Origin: RPQJ01 sp963732375
Lineage (GTDB): Bacteria > Pseudomonadota > Gammaproteobacteria > Steroidobacterales > Steroidobacteraceae
Direction of reading: 5' to 3'
Length of the DNA stretch: 64,000 nucleotides
NCBI GenBank assembly: GCA_963732375.1
Contig: CAVSZE010000003.1
Coordinates: forward strand, 310,001 to 374,000
Shown: positions 52,898 to 61,556 of the stretch, in pieces
Layout: the number at the start of each line of letters is the position of its first letter
How positions within the stretch are numbered: position 1 is the stretch's first letter
Notes under the pieces: model-generated
Told to the model about the DNA's origin: nothing
Seen by the model: only the letters and a program-made list of their open reading frames with translations
Databases searched by the model: none
Position numbers and translations under genes: made by a program

Positions 52898-55281
52898 TGC
52901 GCGCGTTACGGACAATCAGCGTCGTTTCGATGCTGCTGGCCGGACTGGCCGGCCCTGCGCACGCACAGGTTGCCGGGCGTCTGATCGAGGACGTCAGCGT
53001 CACCGAGCAGGACGGCTACGCGACGGTCACCGTCATGTTCGGCTGCAACGTGCAGTACGTGAGCCACACGCCGGCGAGCGGCGGCGACTCGCTGCACGTG
53101 CGCCTGGTTCCCGGAGTGGACTGCGGATCGCCTGCCGCGGGCTGGGTGGTCCCACCGGTACTGGATGCTCGCGGCGTGATCCGCGCGCTGAACGTCGATC
53201 GCACGATGGGCAGGAACGTCGAGCTTGGCATTCGCTGGTCCAGGCTGGAGCAGTTCGTGCTGGTTCCAGCGACGAATGGCCGCGGGCTGCGCATCCTGCT
53301 TTCGCGCCCCGACATCGACCATTCCAGCGTCGCAGTGCGCGAAGTCAGCGGGCCGGTGTCTGTTTACGCGGTCAACCTCGACGCATCACGCGAGCCTTAC
53401 AGCGCCGCGGCCACGGAAGCGGCCGGGCAGGTCACCGGTGTCCCGACCTACGTATCGGAAACCGTCGTCAACGGCAACAAATGGTACCGGCTGCGGGCCG
53501 GGCCCTTCGTCACTGAAACGGACGCACGCCGCGTACTGGCCGCCGCGCGCGCCACCTATCCAAAAGCATGGCTTGCCGTGTCGGACGATGCGGTAATGAG
53601 CGAGCCTGGAACGCCTGGAGCCGTCGGTAGCGTGCGGACAACGCCGGCGCCCGGCAATGCCACGCTTACCCAGCAGGACATCGACCGTACGTTGAAACGC
53701 GCGCAGGAGATGCTGCGACGCAAGGATTACGTCGTGGCGATCCAGTTGCTGACGCTACTGACTGAGCAGCCCGAATTTCCCCAGCGCGCCCAGGCCCAGG
53801 AACTACTCGGGCTGGCCCGCGAGCGGAATGGCCAGCTGGCTCACGCGAAGGCCGAGTACGAGGAATACCTGGAGCGCTATCCGCAAGGCGAGGCGGCAGA
53901 CCGGGTTACCAAGCGCCTGCGCGCGCTGACATTCGCCGCGAGCCCGGCAAACGCACAGGCGCGGGCCTCGGCAGCCAGTGAATCACGCTGGAAGGCCTAC
54001 GGCGGCATCTCGCAGACGTACAGGAAGGATACGAGCAGCTTCGACAACGGCAGCGTGTCCACCAGCGGCACGACACAGGAAGCGATCCTGAACGACGTAG
54101 CACTTTCCGCGAGACGCAGCGGCGATCGCTATGACTTCGCAATGCGGGCGAGCGGTTCGTACGGCGTGGACTTGATGTCCGACGGGCCTGGCAACCAGGG
54201 CACAGTCTCGTTGATGTACGCGGAACTGCGCGATCGCGCGTTCGACTGGACAGTGCGTGGCGGGCGGCAGTCGGGCAACTTGGGCGGCTTGATCGGGACG
54301 TTCGACGGCTTGTATGCCGGTTACCAGGTCGTGCCGAAGGTGCGCATCAACGCGCATCTTGGCTACCTGGTGAACTCGACACGCCTCTCACCGAACTCCG
54401 ACCAGCAGTTCTATGCGCTGTCCGCCGACTTCGGTACTTTCGCCGAGGCGTGGGACATGTCTCTCTACGCGCTCAACCAGGACTATGTCGGGTACAGCGA
54501 CCGGCAGGCGGTCGGTACCGAAGTGCGCTACTTCAGGCCCGGCCTGACATTCGTCGGACTCGCCGACTACGATCTTCACTTCGGCGACCTCAACGACGTG
54601 TTGCTGCTGGCCACGGCCACGCTGCCCGCACGTTGGACGCTCAGCGCCAACTACAATCACCGCAAGAGCCCGGGCCTGAGCCTGCGCAATGCATTGATCG
54701 GCCAGCCGGTCGGGTCTTTCGACGAGCTGTTCGGCCTGTTCTCCAGATCGCAGGTCGAGCAACTGGCCCGGGATCGCACCGCTGAATCCGATATGTACAC
54801 GATGTCGCTGTCACGGCCGTTCGGCGAGAAATGGCAGTGGTCGATGGACGTTTCCGGCGTCAGCATCAGCGCGACGCCTGCGTCCGGGGGAGTCGAGGCG
54901 ACGCCGGACTCGGGCACCGACCTGATCTTCTCGACGCAGACCATGGCGTACGGACTATTCGGGCGCGGCGACGTTTCCTCGCTTGGCCTCCAGTACCAGA
55001 CCGGCGACGCAACGGACACGATGTCTCTCGGCCTCTACACGCAGCTGCCGCTGGGCGAAGCGTGGCGGCTGAGCCCGAGAATCCGCGTCGACCAGCGCCA
55101 GTACCACAGCGACGGCTCGACGCAGCTGCTCTATGCCCCGGGCCTGCGGGCCGAGATGCGCTGGCGGCAGCTCTGGCTCGAGTTCGAAGGCGGCGCCGAG
55201 ATCGGGCAACGCACACTGGGTGACTCGAGCGCCGACACGACGCGCTACTACTTCAGCCTCGGGTATCGTTATGACCTCTGA
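52897..55281 (+). CDS. SPOR-TPR-beta-barrel outer-membrane protein
   Basis: A 794-residue protein with a signal peptide (1-23, ends AHAQV). Residues about 150-235 have the SPOR pattern (VPTYVSETVVNGNKWYRLRAGPF, ETDARRVLAAARATYPKAW). Residues about 260-345 are TPR helices. From about 370 to the end alternating strands rich in Tyr, Gly and Arg form a likely beta-barrel, ending YYFSLGYRYDL. It overlaps the cytochrome stop by one base. It is the expected outer-membrane partner of the giant cytochrome. Whether the barrel encloses the haem chain, as in Mtr/PCC conduits, is not known. The next gene overlaps its end. Confidence 0.78.
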   Translation: MRALRTISVVSMLLAGLAGPAHAQVAGRLIEDVSVTEQDGYATVTVMFGCNVQYVSHTPASGGDSLHVRLVPGVDCGSPAAGWVVPPVLDARGVIRALNVDRTMGRNVELGIRWSRLEQFVLVPATNGRGLRILLSRPDIDHSSVAVREVSGPVSVYAVNLDASREPYSAAATEAAGQVTGVPTYVSETVVNGNKWYRLRAGPFVTETDARRVLAAARATYPKAWLAVSDDAVMSEPGTPGAVGSVRTTPAPGNATLTQQDIDRTLKRAQEMLRRKDYVVAIQLLTLLTEQPEFPQRAQAQELLGLARERNGQLAHAKAEYEEYLERYPQGEAADRVTKRLRALTFAASPANAQARASAASESRWKAYGGISQTYRKDTSSFDNGSVSTSGTTQEAILNDVALSARRSGDRYDFAMRASGSYGVDLMSDGPGNQGTVSLMYAELRDRAFDWTVRGGRQSGNLGGLIGTFDGLYAGYQVVPKVRINAHLGYLVNSTRLSPNSDQQFYALSADFGTFAEAWDMSLYALNQDYVGYSDRQAVGTEVRYFRPGLTFVGLADYDLHFGDLNDVLLLATATLPARWTLSANYNHRKSPGLSLRNALIGQPVGSFDELFGLFSRSQVEQLARDRTAESDMYTMSLSRPFGEKWQWSMDVSGVSISATPASGGVEATPDSGTDLIFSTQTMAYGLFGRGDVSSLGLQYQTGDATDTMSLGLYTQLPLGEAWRLSPRIRVDQRQYHSDGSTQLLYAPGLRAEMRWRQLWLEFEGGAEIGQRTLGDSSADTTRYYFSLGYRYDL

Positions 55282-55855
55282 CCTCGACCGTTCGCTGCGC
55301 GGCCTCGGCCACCTGGCAGTCGTTGCCATTGCCCTTGCGTCCGGTGCCTGCGCATCACCGCCATCGGACGGTTCGCGCCAGTACCTCGACGAGAAATCCG
55401 CCGCGACCGTTACAGTGACCCGCAATGCGCTGGTATTCGCGCGCGATCGACCGGAATTCGCCGTGCATGCCCGCGACTACCTCACCGTCGTGCCCATCGA
55501 CGTGAACCGAATGGGCTCCCACGCGATCTATTTCTACTGCTACGCGTGGTCGACGATCGACAAGCGAAGTTCGATTACCGGCGGCGGCGGATCCGCGCAG
55601 TTCGAAATCATTGCCGACGGACGGCGCATCCCACTGGTACCGATGAATGCCACGGCTCGCGAACTGGGCCTGGCGGAACCGCCGCTCCGCGCGCCATCGG
55701 GGTCGGCACGGCTGCTGATCGCCCGCACCGACCGCGAGACACTCGCCATTGTCGCCAATGCGGGCGAAATCAGCGCGGCCGAATTGAACGACGGCCTGAG
55801 CGAGCCTTACGTGCTGTGGTCAGGCAATCCCGGGGCGCTGCTCGCCCTCAGGTAA
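55271..55855 (+). CDS. Lipoprotein, last gene of the multihaem operon
   Basis: A 194-residue lipoprotein. The start overlaps the barrel gene by 11 bases. The N-terminal signal has a lipobox ending at Cys27 (ALASGAC). The rest has beta-strand character (AVHARDYLTVVPIDVNRMG, IYFYCYAWST, RRIPLVPMNATARELGL). It contains no CxxCH motif. It may anchor or cap the outer-membrane part of the complex; I do not recognise the family. Confidence 0.7.
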   Translation: MTSDLDRSLRGLGHLAVVAIALASGACASPPSDGSRQYLDEKSAATVTVTRNALVFARDRPEFAVHARDYLTVVPIDVNRMGSHAIYFYCYAWSTIDKRSSITGGGGSAQFEIIADGRRIPLVPMNATARELGLAEPPLRAPSGSARLLIARTDRETLAIVANAGEISAAELNDGLSEPYVLWSGNPGALLALR

Positions 55856-55858
55856 ATA

Positions 55859-55931
55859 GGTGCCAGGCACCGAATTTCCGGGGATGGGGACATTCTCCTT
55901 TTTTCGCGGCTGCGAAAAGGAGAATGTCCCC
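55859..55931. repeat. Palindromic repeat element, copy 2
   Basis: GGTGCC-A-GGCACC (55859-55871) is followed by 17-base perfect arms (55886-55902 and 55915-55931) beginning GGGGACATTCTCC. The unit is copy 1 (41764-41838) turned around. It again occupies a convergent gap, between the lipoprotein and the acyl-CoA dehydrogenase. Confidence 0.85.
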
Positions 55932-55936
55932 TGCTC

Positions 55937-57892
55937 TCACGCGGCTTCCTTTGGCAACTCGACCCTGGGCTTGACGGCACCCGCCGCCGGATGCTCGTAG
56001 TCGTTCTTTTCCCAGTCGCGGTACGCCGGAGGAATCGGGTTGATGGCGCCCTTGGCGAGCCAGTCGAGCTTGCCTTCCATCAGCAACCCGGCGACCTTGC
56101 CGTAGGACTTGTTGAAATTGCCTTTCACCGCACCGAAATTGCCGTCGATGCGGCGACGCGCCTCGTTGCAAAAGAGATCCGCCAGTTCCAGCGGGGACTT
56201 GTCGGCCGGATTGATGCCGACCAGGTGGTTGGCGTAGGAAAGCGTCGCGCCCATCACGAACAGGTCCACGCCGATGTCCACGAAGTTGCCGAGGATGACC
56301 TGCTCCGTCTCGAGCTTCGGTCCGAACTTCGCCATGGTTCCGAACAGTCTCCGCGCGAGCACCTTGGAAGTCTTCGCCGTCCATGCGAGGTGCTTGCGGT
56401 TCTTCGCGTCGAGGTGCGGTGCGTCGAGCCCACCGCCGCCGAACGGCAGGTAGAGTTTCGGCAACCACGTCGAGTAAAAGCCTGCCGCCTTCATGGCCGC
56501 CTCGCCCTTCGACACTTTCTGCCCCGGCTTCGGCTGCAGGATGGGCATCATCAGCTTGAAGTGCGTGTCCAGTGCCTCGCGCGCCATGATCAGGTGCATC
56601 ACCTGCGACGAACCCTCGAAGATGCGGTTGATTCGCGAGTCGCGCAGGCCCATCTCGATCGCGGTTGGGCGATCGCCGCGCCCGTAAAGCGACGTCGCCC
56701 GCTCGTAGCCGCGTCCGCCGCGCACCTGGAGATAGTCGTCGTACATCTTCCACAGAGTCTCGGAGCACCAGTATTTCGCCGCCGCCGCCTCGAGGCGGAT
56801 GTCGGCGTTCTTGTGGTCCGCGAACGCGCAGGCGACCTGCACCATCGCCTTCATCGCAAAGAGCTGCGCCATGTAGCCCGAGATCATCTTCGCCACGGCC
56901 TGGTGCTTGCCGATCGGCTGGCCCCACTGCTGGCGCGTTGAGGTCCACCACTTCGCGTCTTCCACCATCGCCATGCCGCCGCCGATGGCGGCAGCCGGAA
57001 TCCCCAGGCGACCGACGTTGAGCGTCGCGAGTGCGATCTTCAGGCCCTCGCCTGGCTTGCCGATCAGGTTGTCGGCCGGAACCCTGACGTCCTTGAAGGT
57101 GATCACTCCGTTCGCAAGCCCGCGCAGGCCCATGAACCGCGAACGTCGCGCGCGCTCTACGCCGGTCCATGCGGTCTCGACCACGAAGCAGGAAATCTGC
57201 GGCAACGACTTGCCGTTGGGCAGCACCTTGTCGGGCGTCCGCGCGAGCACCGCGATCAGTGTCGTCTTCGGATCGGTGACGTTGGTGCACCACAGCTTGT
57301 CGCCGTTCAACGTGTAGTACTTGCCATCTGCCGACGGCGTCGCCGTGGTGGTCATGCGCGCCGGATCGGAACCCACGCCCGGCTCCGTGAGCGCGAACGC
57401 GGAAATCTCGCCTTTTGCAAGGCGAGGCAGGTACTTGCGCTTCTGCTCCTCGGTGCCGAATTCCTTGAGCGGTTGCGGCACGCCGATGCTCTGGTGCGCA
57501 GACACGTAGGCGACGGTGGTCGCGCAGTAGCCGCCCAGGAAGCCGAGCACACGCCCGTAATTGGTGACAGAGAAACCAAGGCCACCGTATTCCTTCGGGA
57601 TCTTCATGCCGAAGAGGCCAACGGCTGCGAGCGCGTCCAGCGCCTCGGGCGGATACTCGCCATCCTCGTCGATCTTCCATGGATCAACGGCTTTCTCGAC
57701 GACCGGGCGGATCTTCTCGATGTAGTCGTCGCCGATCTTCCTGTCTTCCGGCGACTGCGCCGGGAACGGGTGCAGCAGGTCCCAGCGGAAGTTTCCCTTG
57801 AACACTTCCGCGGTGAAGCTGACGTTTTCCCACTCGGTCTGTCGGGCGTCCTCGGCCATCTGCATCGAGACGTCTTTCGCCTTTGTGTCCAT
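55937..57892 (-). CDS. Acyl-CoA dehydrogenase family protein
   Basis: A 651-residue FAD enzyme, longer than ordinary short/medium-chain members (about 390) and near the size of VLCAD/ACAD9-type proteins. The FAD-binding stretch FALTEPGVGSDPARM and the catalytic-site region RINRIFEGSSQVM (Glu base) are clear; a C-terminal extension of about 200 residues follows. It probably oxidises long-chain acyl-CoA. A set of 10-base direct repeats lies about 160-200 bases upstream of its start. Confidence 0.88.
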   Translation of the reverse strand: MDTKAKDVSMQMAEDARQTEWENVSFTAEVFKGNFRWDLLHPFPAQSPEDRKIGDDYIEKIRPVVEKAVDPWKIDEDGEYPPEALDALAAVGLFGMKIPKEYGGLGFSVTNYGRVLGFLGGYCATTVAYVSAHQSIGVPQPLKEFGTEEQKRKYLPRLAKGEISAFALTEPGVGSDPARMTTTATPSADGKYYTLNGDKLWCTNVTDPKTTLIAVLARTPDKVLPNGKSLPQISCFVVETAWTGVERARRSRFMGLRGLANGVITFKDVRVPADNLIGKPGEGLKIALATLNVGRLGIPAAAIGGGMAMVEDAKWWTSTRQQWGQPIGKHQAVAKMISGYMAQLFAMKAMVQVACAFADHKNADIRLEAAAAKYWCSETLWKMYDDYLQVRGGRGYERATSLYGRGDRPTAIEMGLRDSRINRIFEGSSQVMHLIMAREALDTHFKLMMPILQPKPGQKVSKGEAAMKAAGFYSTWLPKLYLPFGGGGLDAPHLDAKNRKHLAWTAKTSKVLARRLFGTMAKFGPKLETEQVILGNFVDIGVDLFVMGATLSYANHLVGINPADKSPLELADLFCNEARRRIDGNFGAVKGNFNKSYGKVAGLLMEGKLDWLAKGAINPIPPAYRDWEKNDYEHPAAGAVKPRVELPKEAA

Positions 57893-58348
57893 CTTGGATC
57901 CTCAAATAGTGCCGCGCCGGGCGACGGCAGGTTGCAGGTTGGCCCGAATATCCCCGATGTTGATTCCGGTGGGTATCGGGGTTTGTGCAGTGCAGCTAGC
58001 ATCGGCTTCGACGGGCAGTAAACTCCGTGACCGAAAACAGTGTAAATTGGCGACATAAGCGACATTTAGCGATATTTAGCGACATTTTGGTGCTTTTTAT
58101 GGCCATTTTCACGAACGATACCGCCGCGACGCAGCGCGCGAGCTTGCCGTAACTCAGCCTTGCAGAGCCCCGGTCCCGCGGTGGCGTCAGCCAGCCGCCT
58201 GGATCCCCGGTACCGCCCGAATGCCCCGGTACTACCCCCCTTTGCCTGCAGACATCTCTGATTGTTCCCTCGCGCACCGGGGCATAGCATTAGTTCAAGG
58301 AGCGAGCTCGGCACGATCCGCGAGCCGTCCGCGCATGGAGGTGGAGAA
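57893..58348. other. 456-base non-coding gap between acyl-CoA dehydrogenase and DUF883 operon
   Basis: I see no gene here on either strand. It holds an inverted repeat (CCCCGAT at 57952-57958 with ATCGGGG at 57975-57981), the direct-repeat array at 58050-58088 listed separately, and the region before the DUF883 start. The latter has a CATAGCAT stretch near 58284, possibly a stress promoter -10; no matching -35 is clear. Both flanking transcripts start outward from this gap. Confidence 0.6.
58050..58088. promoter_or_regulatory. Four direct repeats of about 10 bases (GCGACATTTA-type)
   Basis: GCGACATAA, GCGACATTTA, GCGATATTTA and GCGACATTTT follow each other without gaps from 58050 to 58088. 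A spacing of one helical turn places all four copies on the same DNA face, typical of AraC/XylS-type activator arrays. They stand between two divergent transcripts. No regulator gene is adjacent. Confidence 0.5.
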
Positions 58349-58654
58349 ATGACAGACCATGTAACGATGCAGACACTCAAGGCCGATCTTGCAACGGTGA
58401 TGCGCGACGCCGAGGCGCTGATGAAAGCCTCCGCCGAGCAGGGCGGCGTAAAGGCCGACGAGGCCCGAGCAAAGATCCGTGAATCGCTGCAGGGCGCCAA
58501 GGCACGGCTGCTGGCGGCGGAGCAGAATGCCGTCCGGCATGGCGAGGAAGCCGTGGCAGCTACCGAGGCACGTATCAGGGACAATCCGTGGCAGTCGGTC
58601 GGCTTCGCAGCCGCCGTCGGGGTGGTGATCGGCGTCCTGCTCGCGCGCCGTTGA
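58349..58654 (+). CDS. DUF883 (ElaB/YqjD-type) protein
   Basis: ATG 58349 follows a GGAGGTGGAG ribosome site. The 101-residue protein is largely helical: KADLATVMRDAEALMKASAEQGGVKADEARAKIRESLQGAKARL. It ends with a DNPWQSVGFAAAVGVVIGVLLARR membrane anchor, the family's typical C-terminus. E. coli YqjD and ElaB are inner-membrane ribosome-binding proteins of stationary phase. It is first of three genes matching yqjD-yqjE-yqjK. Confidence 0.88.
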   Translation: MTDHVTMQTLKADLATVMRDAEALMKASAEQGGVKADEARAKIRESLQGAKARLLAAEQNAVRHGEEAVAATEARIRDNPWQSVGFAAAVGVVIGVLLARR

Positions 58655-58664
58655 GCAGCGCACG

Positions 58665-59066
58665 ATGAGCGGGGAGGAAACCGCGGCCCCCGGGCCCGCG
58701 ACGAACCTGCTGCGGTCGGCAACTCGACTTGGCGGCACGCTGCTCGCCGTCGTGCAGACGCGAGTGGAGTTGCTGACCACGGAAATCAGCGAGGACGTCG
58801 AGCGTGGCGTCCGGATCCTGTTGTGGAGCCTGGTGGCCGTGCTGGCCGCCGCGCTCAGCCTGCTGCTCGCGGGCGTCACGTTGATCATCTACTACTGGGA
58901 CACTCATCGCATGGGTGCGGCTATCGGCGTGACGGCCGCGTTCATGGTCCTCTCGGCGGTGGCCGCCCGCGTGGCGCGAACCCGCCTGCACGAGAAGCCG
59001 AAGCTTCTCGATGGCACCCGAACCGAGCTGAGGCGCGACGTGACCGCGCTCAGGGGTGACCAGTGA
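58665..59066 (+). CDS. yqjE: YqjE-type (phage holin-like) membrane protein
   Basis: A 133-residue protein with two membrane segments at about 48-74 and 82-101 and amphipathic ends. TRVELLTTEISEDVERGVRILLWSLVA is the YqjE/Actinobacterial holin-X family pattern. It lies 10 bases after the DUF883 gene, and its stop overlaps the next start as GTGA. Function unknown in the family; expressed with YqjD in E. coli. Confidence 0.85.
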   Translation: MSGEETAAPGPATNLLRSATRLGGTLLAVVQTRVELLTTEISEDVERGVRILLWSLVAVLAAALSLLLAGVTLIIYYWDTHRMGAAIGVTAAFMVLSAVAARVARTRLHEKPKLLDGTRTELRRDVTALRGDQ

Positions 59067-59341
59067 GTTCGCGCCTGGTCGCCCTGACCGCGCGGCGCGC
59101 AGCGTTGCAGGCAGAATGCGCGTTGCAGCGCGACGACACGGTCCAGGCCTACCTCGAGATCGAGTCGGGCACCATGAGAGTTGATCGCCTGGTCGGGGCG
59201 CTGCGCAGGCTCACGCCGGTCCTCATCCTGGCCGGCGGTGTGGTGCTCGTCGCACTCGGCCCTGCGCGCGCCATCACGCTGGCCCGCCGTGGACTCACGT
59301 TCGCGATGTACGCGCTCCAGGCGCGAAGCCTGCTGCGCTGA
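59063..59341 (+). CDS. YqjK-like membrane protein
   Basis: A 92-residue protein starting at GTG 59063, overlapping the yqjE stop. The N-terminal half is helical and charged (SRLVALTARRAALQAECALQRD). One membrane segment lies at about 50-68. The third place in the yqjDEK order supports the name more than the sequence does. Confidence 0.7.
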   Translation: MSSRLVALTARRAALQAECALQRDDTVQAYLEIESGTMRVDRLVGALRRLTPVLILAGGVVLVALGPARAITLARRGLTFAMYALQARSLLR

Positions 59342-59362
59342 CACGCTGCCCCCCCTCAGGCA

Positions 59363-60769
59363 TCAGTCCGCTCCCGGCGCCTGGGCCAGCGGCTGGAAAC
59401 CGTCGATTGCGGCAACCAGCTGGCCGTCGTCGCCCAGCGTGAGCCGCAGCGACAGGCCGAGGATCTTGGCGATTGCGGTCGCAAGCGAAAGTCCCAGGCC
59501 GGCATGCGACCCGTGGTTGCCATTGCCAATGCGGAAAAATCTCTCACCCAGGCGTGGCACGTCGCCAGGCCTGAGACCCGGCGCCGGATTTGTCACGCTC
59601 AATTCACCTCCCGGACTCAATGTGACCCGCACCACCGATCCACGCGGCGCGTGGGATACGGCGTTGCCCAGCAGGTTTGCGAGCAGCCTGGGCAGCAACG
59701 CACTGTCGGTATGAACCCAGGCTTCCGCAGGAGCGTCGAGTTCCATCGTCAGTGACTGGTGAACCGCGGCGCCGGACAGTACGCTCACCTGTCGGCGCAG
59801 CTCAGCACTGAGATCGACGGGCTCCGGCTGCGGAATCTCCAGCCCCGCCTCGTATCGGGTCAAGGCCAGCAGTGACTCGACGATCTGCTGCATCTCTGCG
59901 GCCGTCGTGCCGATCTCGCGAACCGCATGGTGCATCGCATCGGGGTCTGTGCTTCCGGATCCGACATCGGCCAGCAGGCGGATCTCGGCCAGCGGGTTGC
60001 GCAGTTCGTGGGCGACGTTGCGAGCGTAGCGCCGTTCGCGCGCGAGCGCTTCCAGCAAGCGATCGAGAAGCGCCGAGAAGCTGGCCGCGACAGAACGTAA
60101 CTCACTGGGCAATGGACCCGCATCGAGATGCGCGGCGGGATCGGCCGGATCGACGCTTTCCAGCGAACGGGCGAAGTCGCGGACGGGACGCAGGCCACGC
60201 TCGACGGAGTACCAGGCGATGAGCAGCATTGCGGCAAGCGTGATGACCGCAACGATCAGCAGCAGCACGTGGACGCGCGCTTCCAACCGGTCGAGATTCT
60301 CGGTTTCTTCCGCCGTGACCACCCAAAGCAAGCCGCGGGCATCGTCCCCTGGCAGGGAAAAGGATTGCGAAATCGCGCGACCTCGGTGGCCGTCCGGCAA
60401 CGTCAGGTCGTGGTAGGTTGGTTGTCCAACCAGCGACGCAAGCCTGGGCAGGTCGCGGCCAGCACTCGAGTCCGACCGCACCAGTGTCCGCCCCTGGCCA
60501 TCCCAGACCTGGAAGAAATCCTCGTGCGCCCTGGTGCGGAACTGCGGCATGTACTCGGCGACGTCCTCGGCCCCGGGATGCTGGACCGCGTATGCGGCGA
60601 CCGCGCTCATCTTGTGAGCGAGGCCCTCGTCGAGGTGCTCGTAAAGTTCGGCGCGTATCAACACGTGTAGCGCGATGAAGCCCGCAGCCAGGACCAGGGC
60701 CATGCCTGCAAAGAGACCCAGCGCCAGGCGGCCGCGCAAGGAGTGGCGCGCCGAATCAAGCAACGACAT
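59363..60769 (-). CDS. Sensor histidine kinase (QseC/PhoQ-like)
   Basis: A 468-residue membrane kinase. Membrane helices lie at about 17-37 and 168-188, enclosing a periplasmic sensor region. After a HAMP domain comes the H-box (RYARNVAHELRNPLAEIRLLAD) with the phospho-accepting His. The ATP-binding domain has LLGNAVSHAPRG (N box), and GNHGSHAGLGLSLA carries the G box. The gene overlaps the end of the response regulator gene by 14 bases, so they form one system. The stimulus is unknown. Confidence 0.9.
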   Translation of the reverse strand: MSLLDSARHSLRGRLALGLFAGMALVLAAGFIALHVLIRAELYEHLDEGLAHKMSAVAAYAVQHPGAEDVAEYMPQFRTRAHEDFFQVWDGQGRTLVRSDSSAGRDLPRLASLVGQPTYHDLTLPDGHRGRAISQSFSLPGDDARGLLWVVTAEETENLDRLEARVHVLLLIVAVITLAAMLLIAWYSVERGLRPVRDFARSLESVDPADPAAHLDAGPLPSELRSVAASFSALLDRLLEALARERRYARNVAHELRNPLAEIRLLADVGSGSTDPDAMHHAVREIGTTAAEMQQIVESLLALTRYEAGLEIPQPEPVDLSAELRRQVSVLSGAAVHQSLTMELDAPAEAWVHTDSALLPRLLANLLGNAVSHAPRGSVVRVTLSPGGELSVTNPAPGLRPGDVPRLGERFFRIGNGNHGSHAGLGLSLATAIAKILGLSLRLTLGDDGQLVAAIDGFQPLAQAPGAD

Positions 60770-61442
60770 AGCCGAAGCCGCGGCGGGTCTCGATCAGGTC
60801 GGGCAATCCAGCTCGGGTCAGCTTCCCCCGCAACGTACTCATCAGCACCTCGATCACCGTATCCGACGCCGTGCTGTCGCTCTCGTAGAGTTGCTCGAAG
60901 ATCACCGCCCGACCCAGCACGTGGCCTTTGCGCCGCACCAACAGCTCGAGCAGTGCGTATTCCTTCGGCGTGAGCGACAGCACCGTGTCGTCCACGCGCA
61001 CCAGCTGCCTCGCGGAATCCAACTGCAATCGACCGCAGGCGAGCTGCGGAGATGTTTCGGCGAAGCTGCGCCGGGCGAGCGCCAGCAGTCGCGCGAGCAA
61101 TTCATCGAATGAGAATGGCTTGACGAGATAGTCGTCCGCGCCGAGATTGAGCGCGTCCACCCGATCCTGAACCTGGTCGCGGGCGGACAGCACCAGGACT
61201 CGAGGCCGGACGCGCCTGCCCCTGAGCGCCTCCAGTACCTGCATGCCGTCGATGCGGGGCATCATCAAGTCGAGCACCGCAACGTCGAATGACGAGCCAT
61301 TCAACAGCACCAGGGCTTCGGCTCCATCCGCGGCGGTCTCGATTGCCATGCCCCGCGCCCGCAGGCCCGTGGCCAGGGTTTTCCGGACGCGTTCGGAATC
61401 GTCCACGACGAGGACGCGCATGTTGTCATTTTGAGCGGTCAT
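60756..61442 (-). CDS. OmpR-family response regulator
   Basis: A 228-residue regulator if read from ATG 61440-61442; the next ATG (61419-61421) gives MRVLVVDDSERVRKT, an equally plausible start, and neither has a clear ribosome site. The receiver has the acidic pair, the phosphoacceptor in VLDLMMPRIDG and VKPFSFDEL with the lysine. The winged helix has LTPKEYALLELLVRRKGHVLGR and IETRRGFGYVV. The partner is the downstream histidine kinase. Confidence 0.9.
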   Translation of the reverse strand: MTAQNDNMRVLVVDDSERVRKTLATGLRARGMAIETAADGAEALVLLNGSSFDVAVLDLMMPRIDGMQVLEALRGRRVRPRVLVLSARDQVQDRVDALNLGADDYLVKPFSFDELLARLLALARRSFAETSPQLACGRLQLDSARQLVRVDDTVLSLTPKEYALLELLVRRKGHVLGRAVIFEQLYESDSTASDTVIEVLMSTLRGKLTRAGLPDLIETRRGFGYVVA

Positions 61443-61492
61443 GGCCAGGCAGACCATCCGTATCGGTGGCAATTAAAGCTGCGGAACATGAA

Positions 61493-61520
61493 GGGCGAGG
61501 CACCTTTCGGTGCCCCGCCC
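61493..61520 (-). terminator. Hairpin downstream of the DUF5666 gene
   Basis: GGCACC (61499-61504) and GGTGCC (61509-61514) pair across a 4-base loop, extended by GGGCG/CGCCC with a one-base bulge. It begins about 35 bases after the stop of the DUF5666 gene. No long T run follows, so strength is uncertain. Confidence 0.45.
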
Positions 61521-61556
61521 GCCTCGACGCCTCAGACGCGGCCGTCCTGGCCAGCC

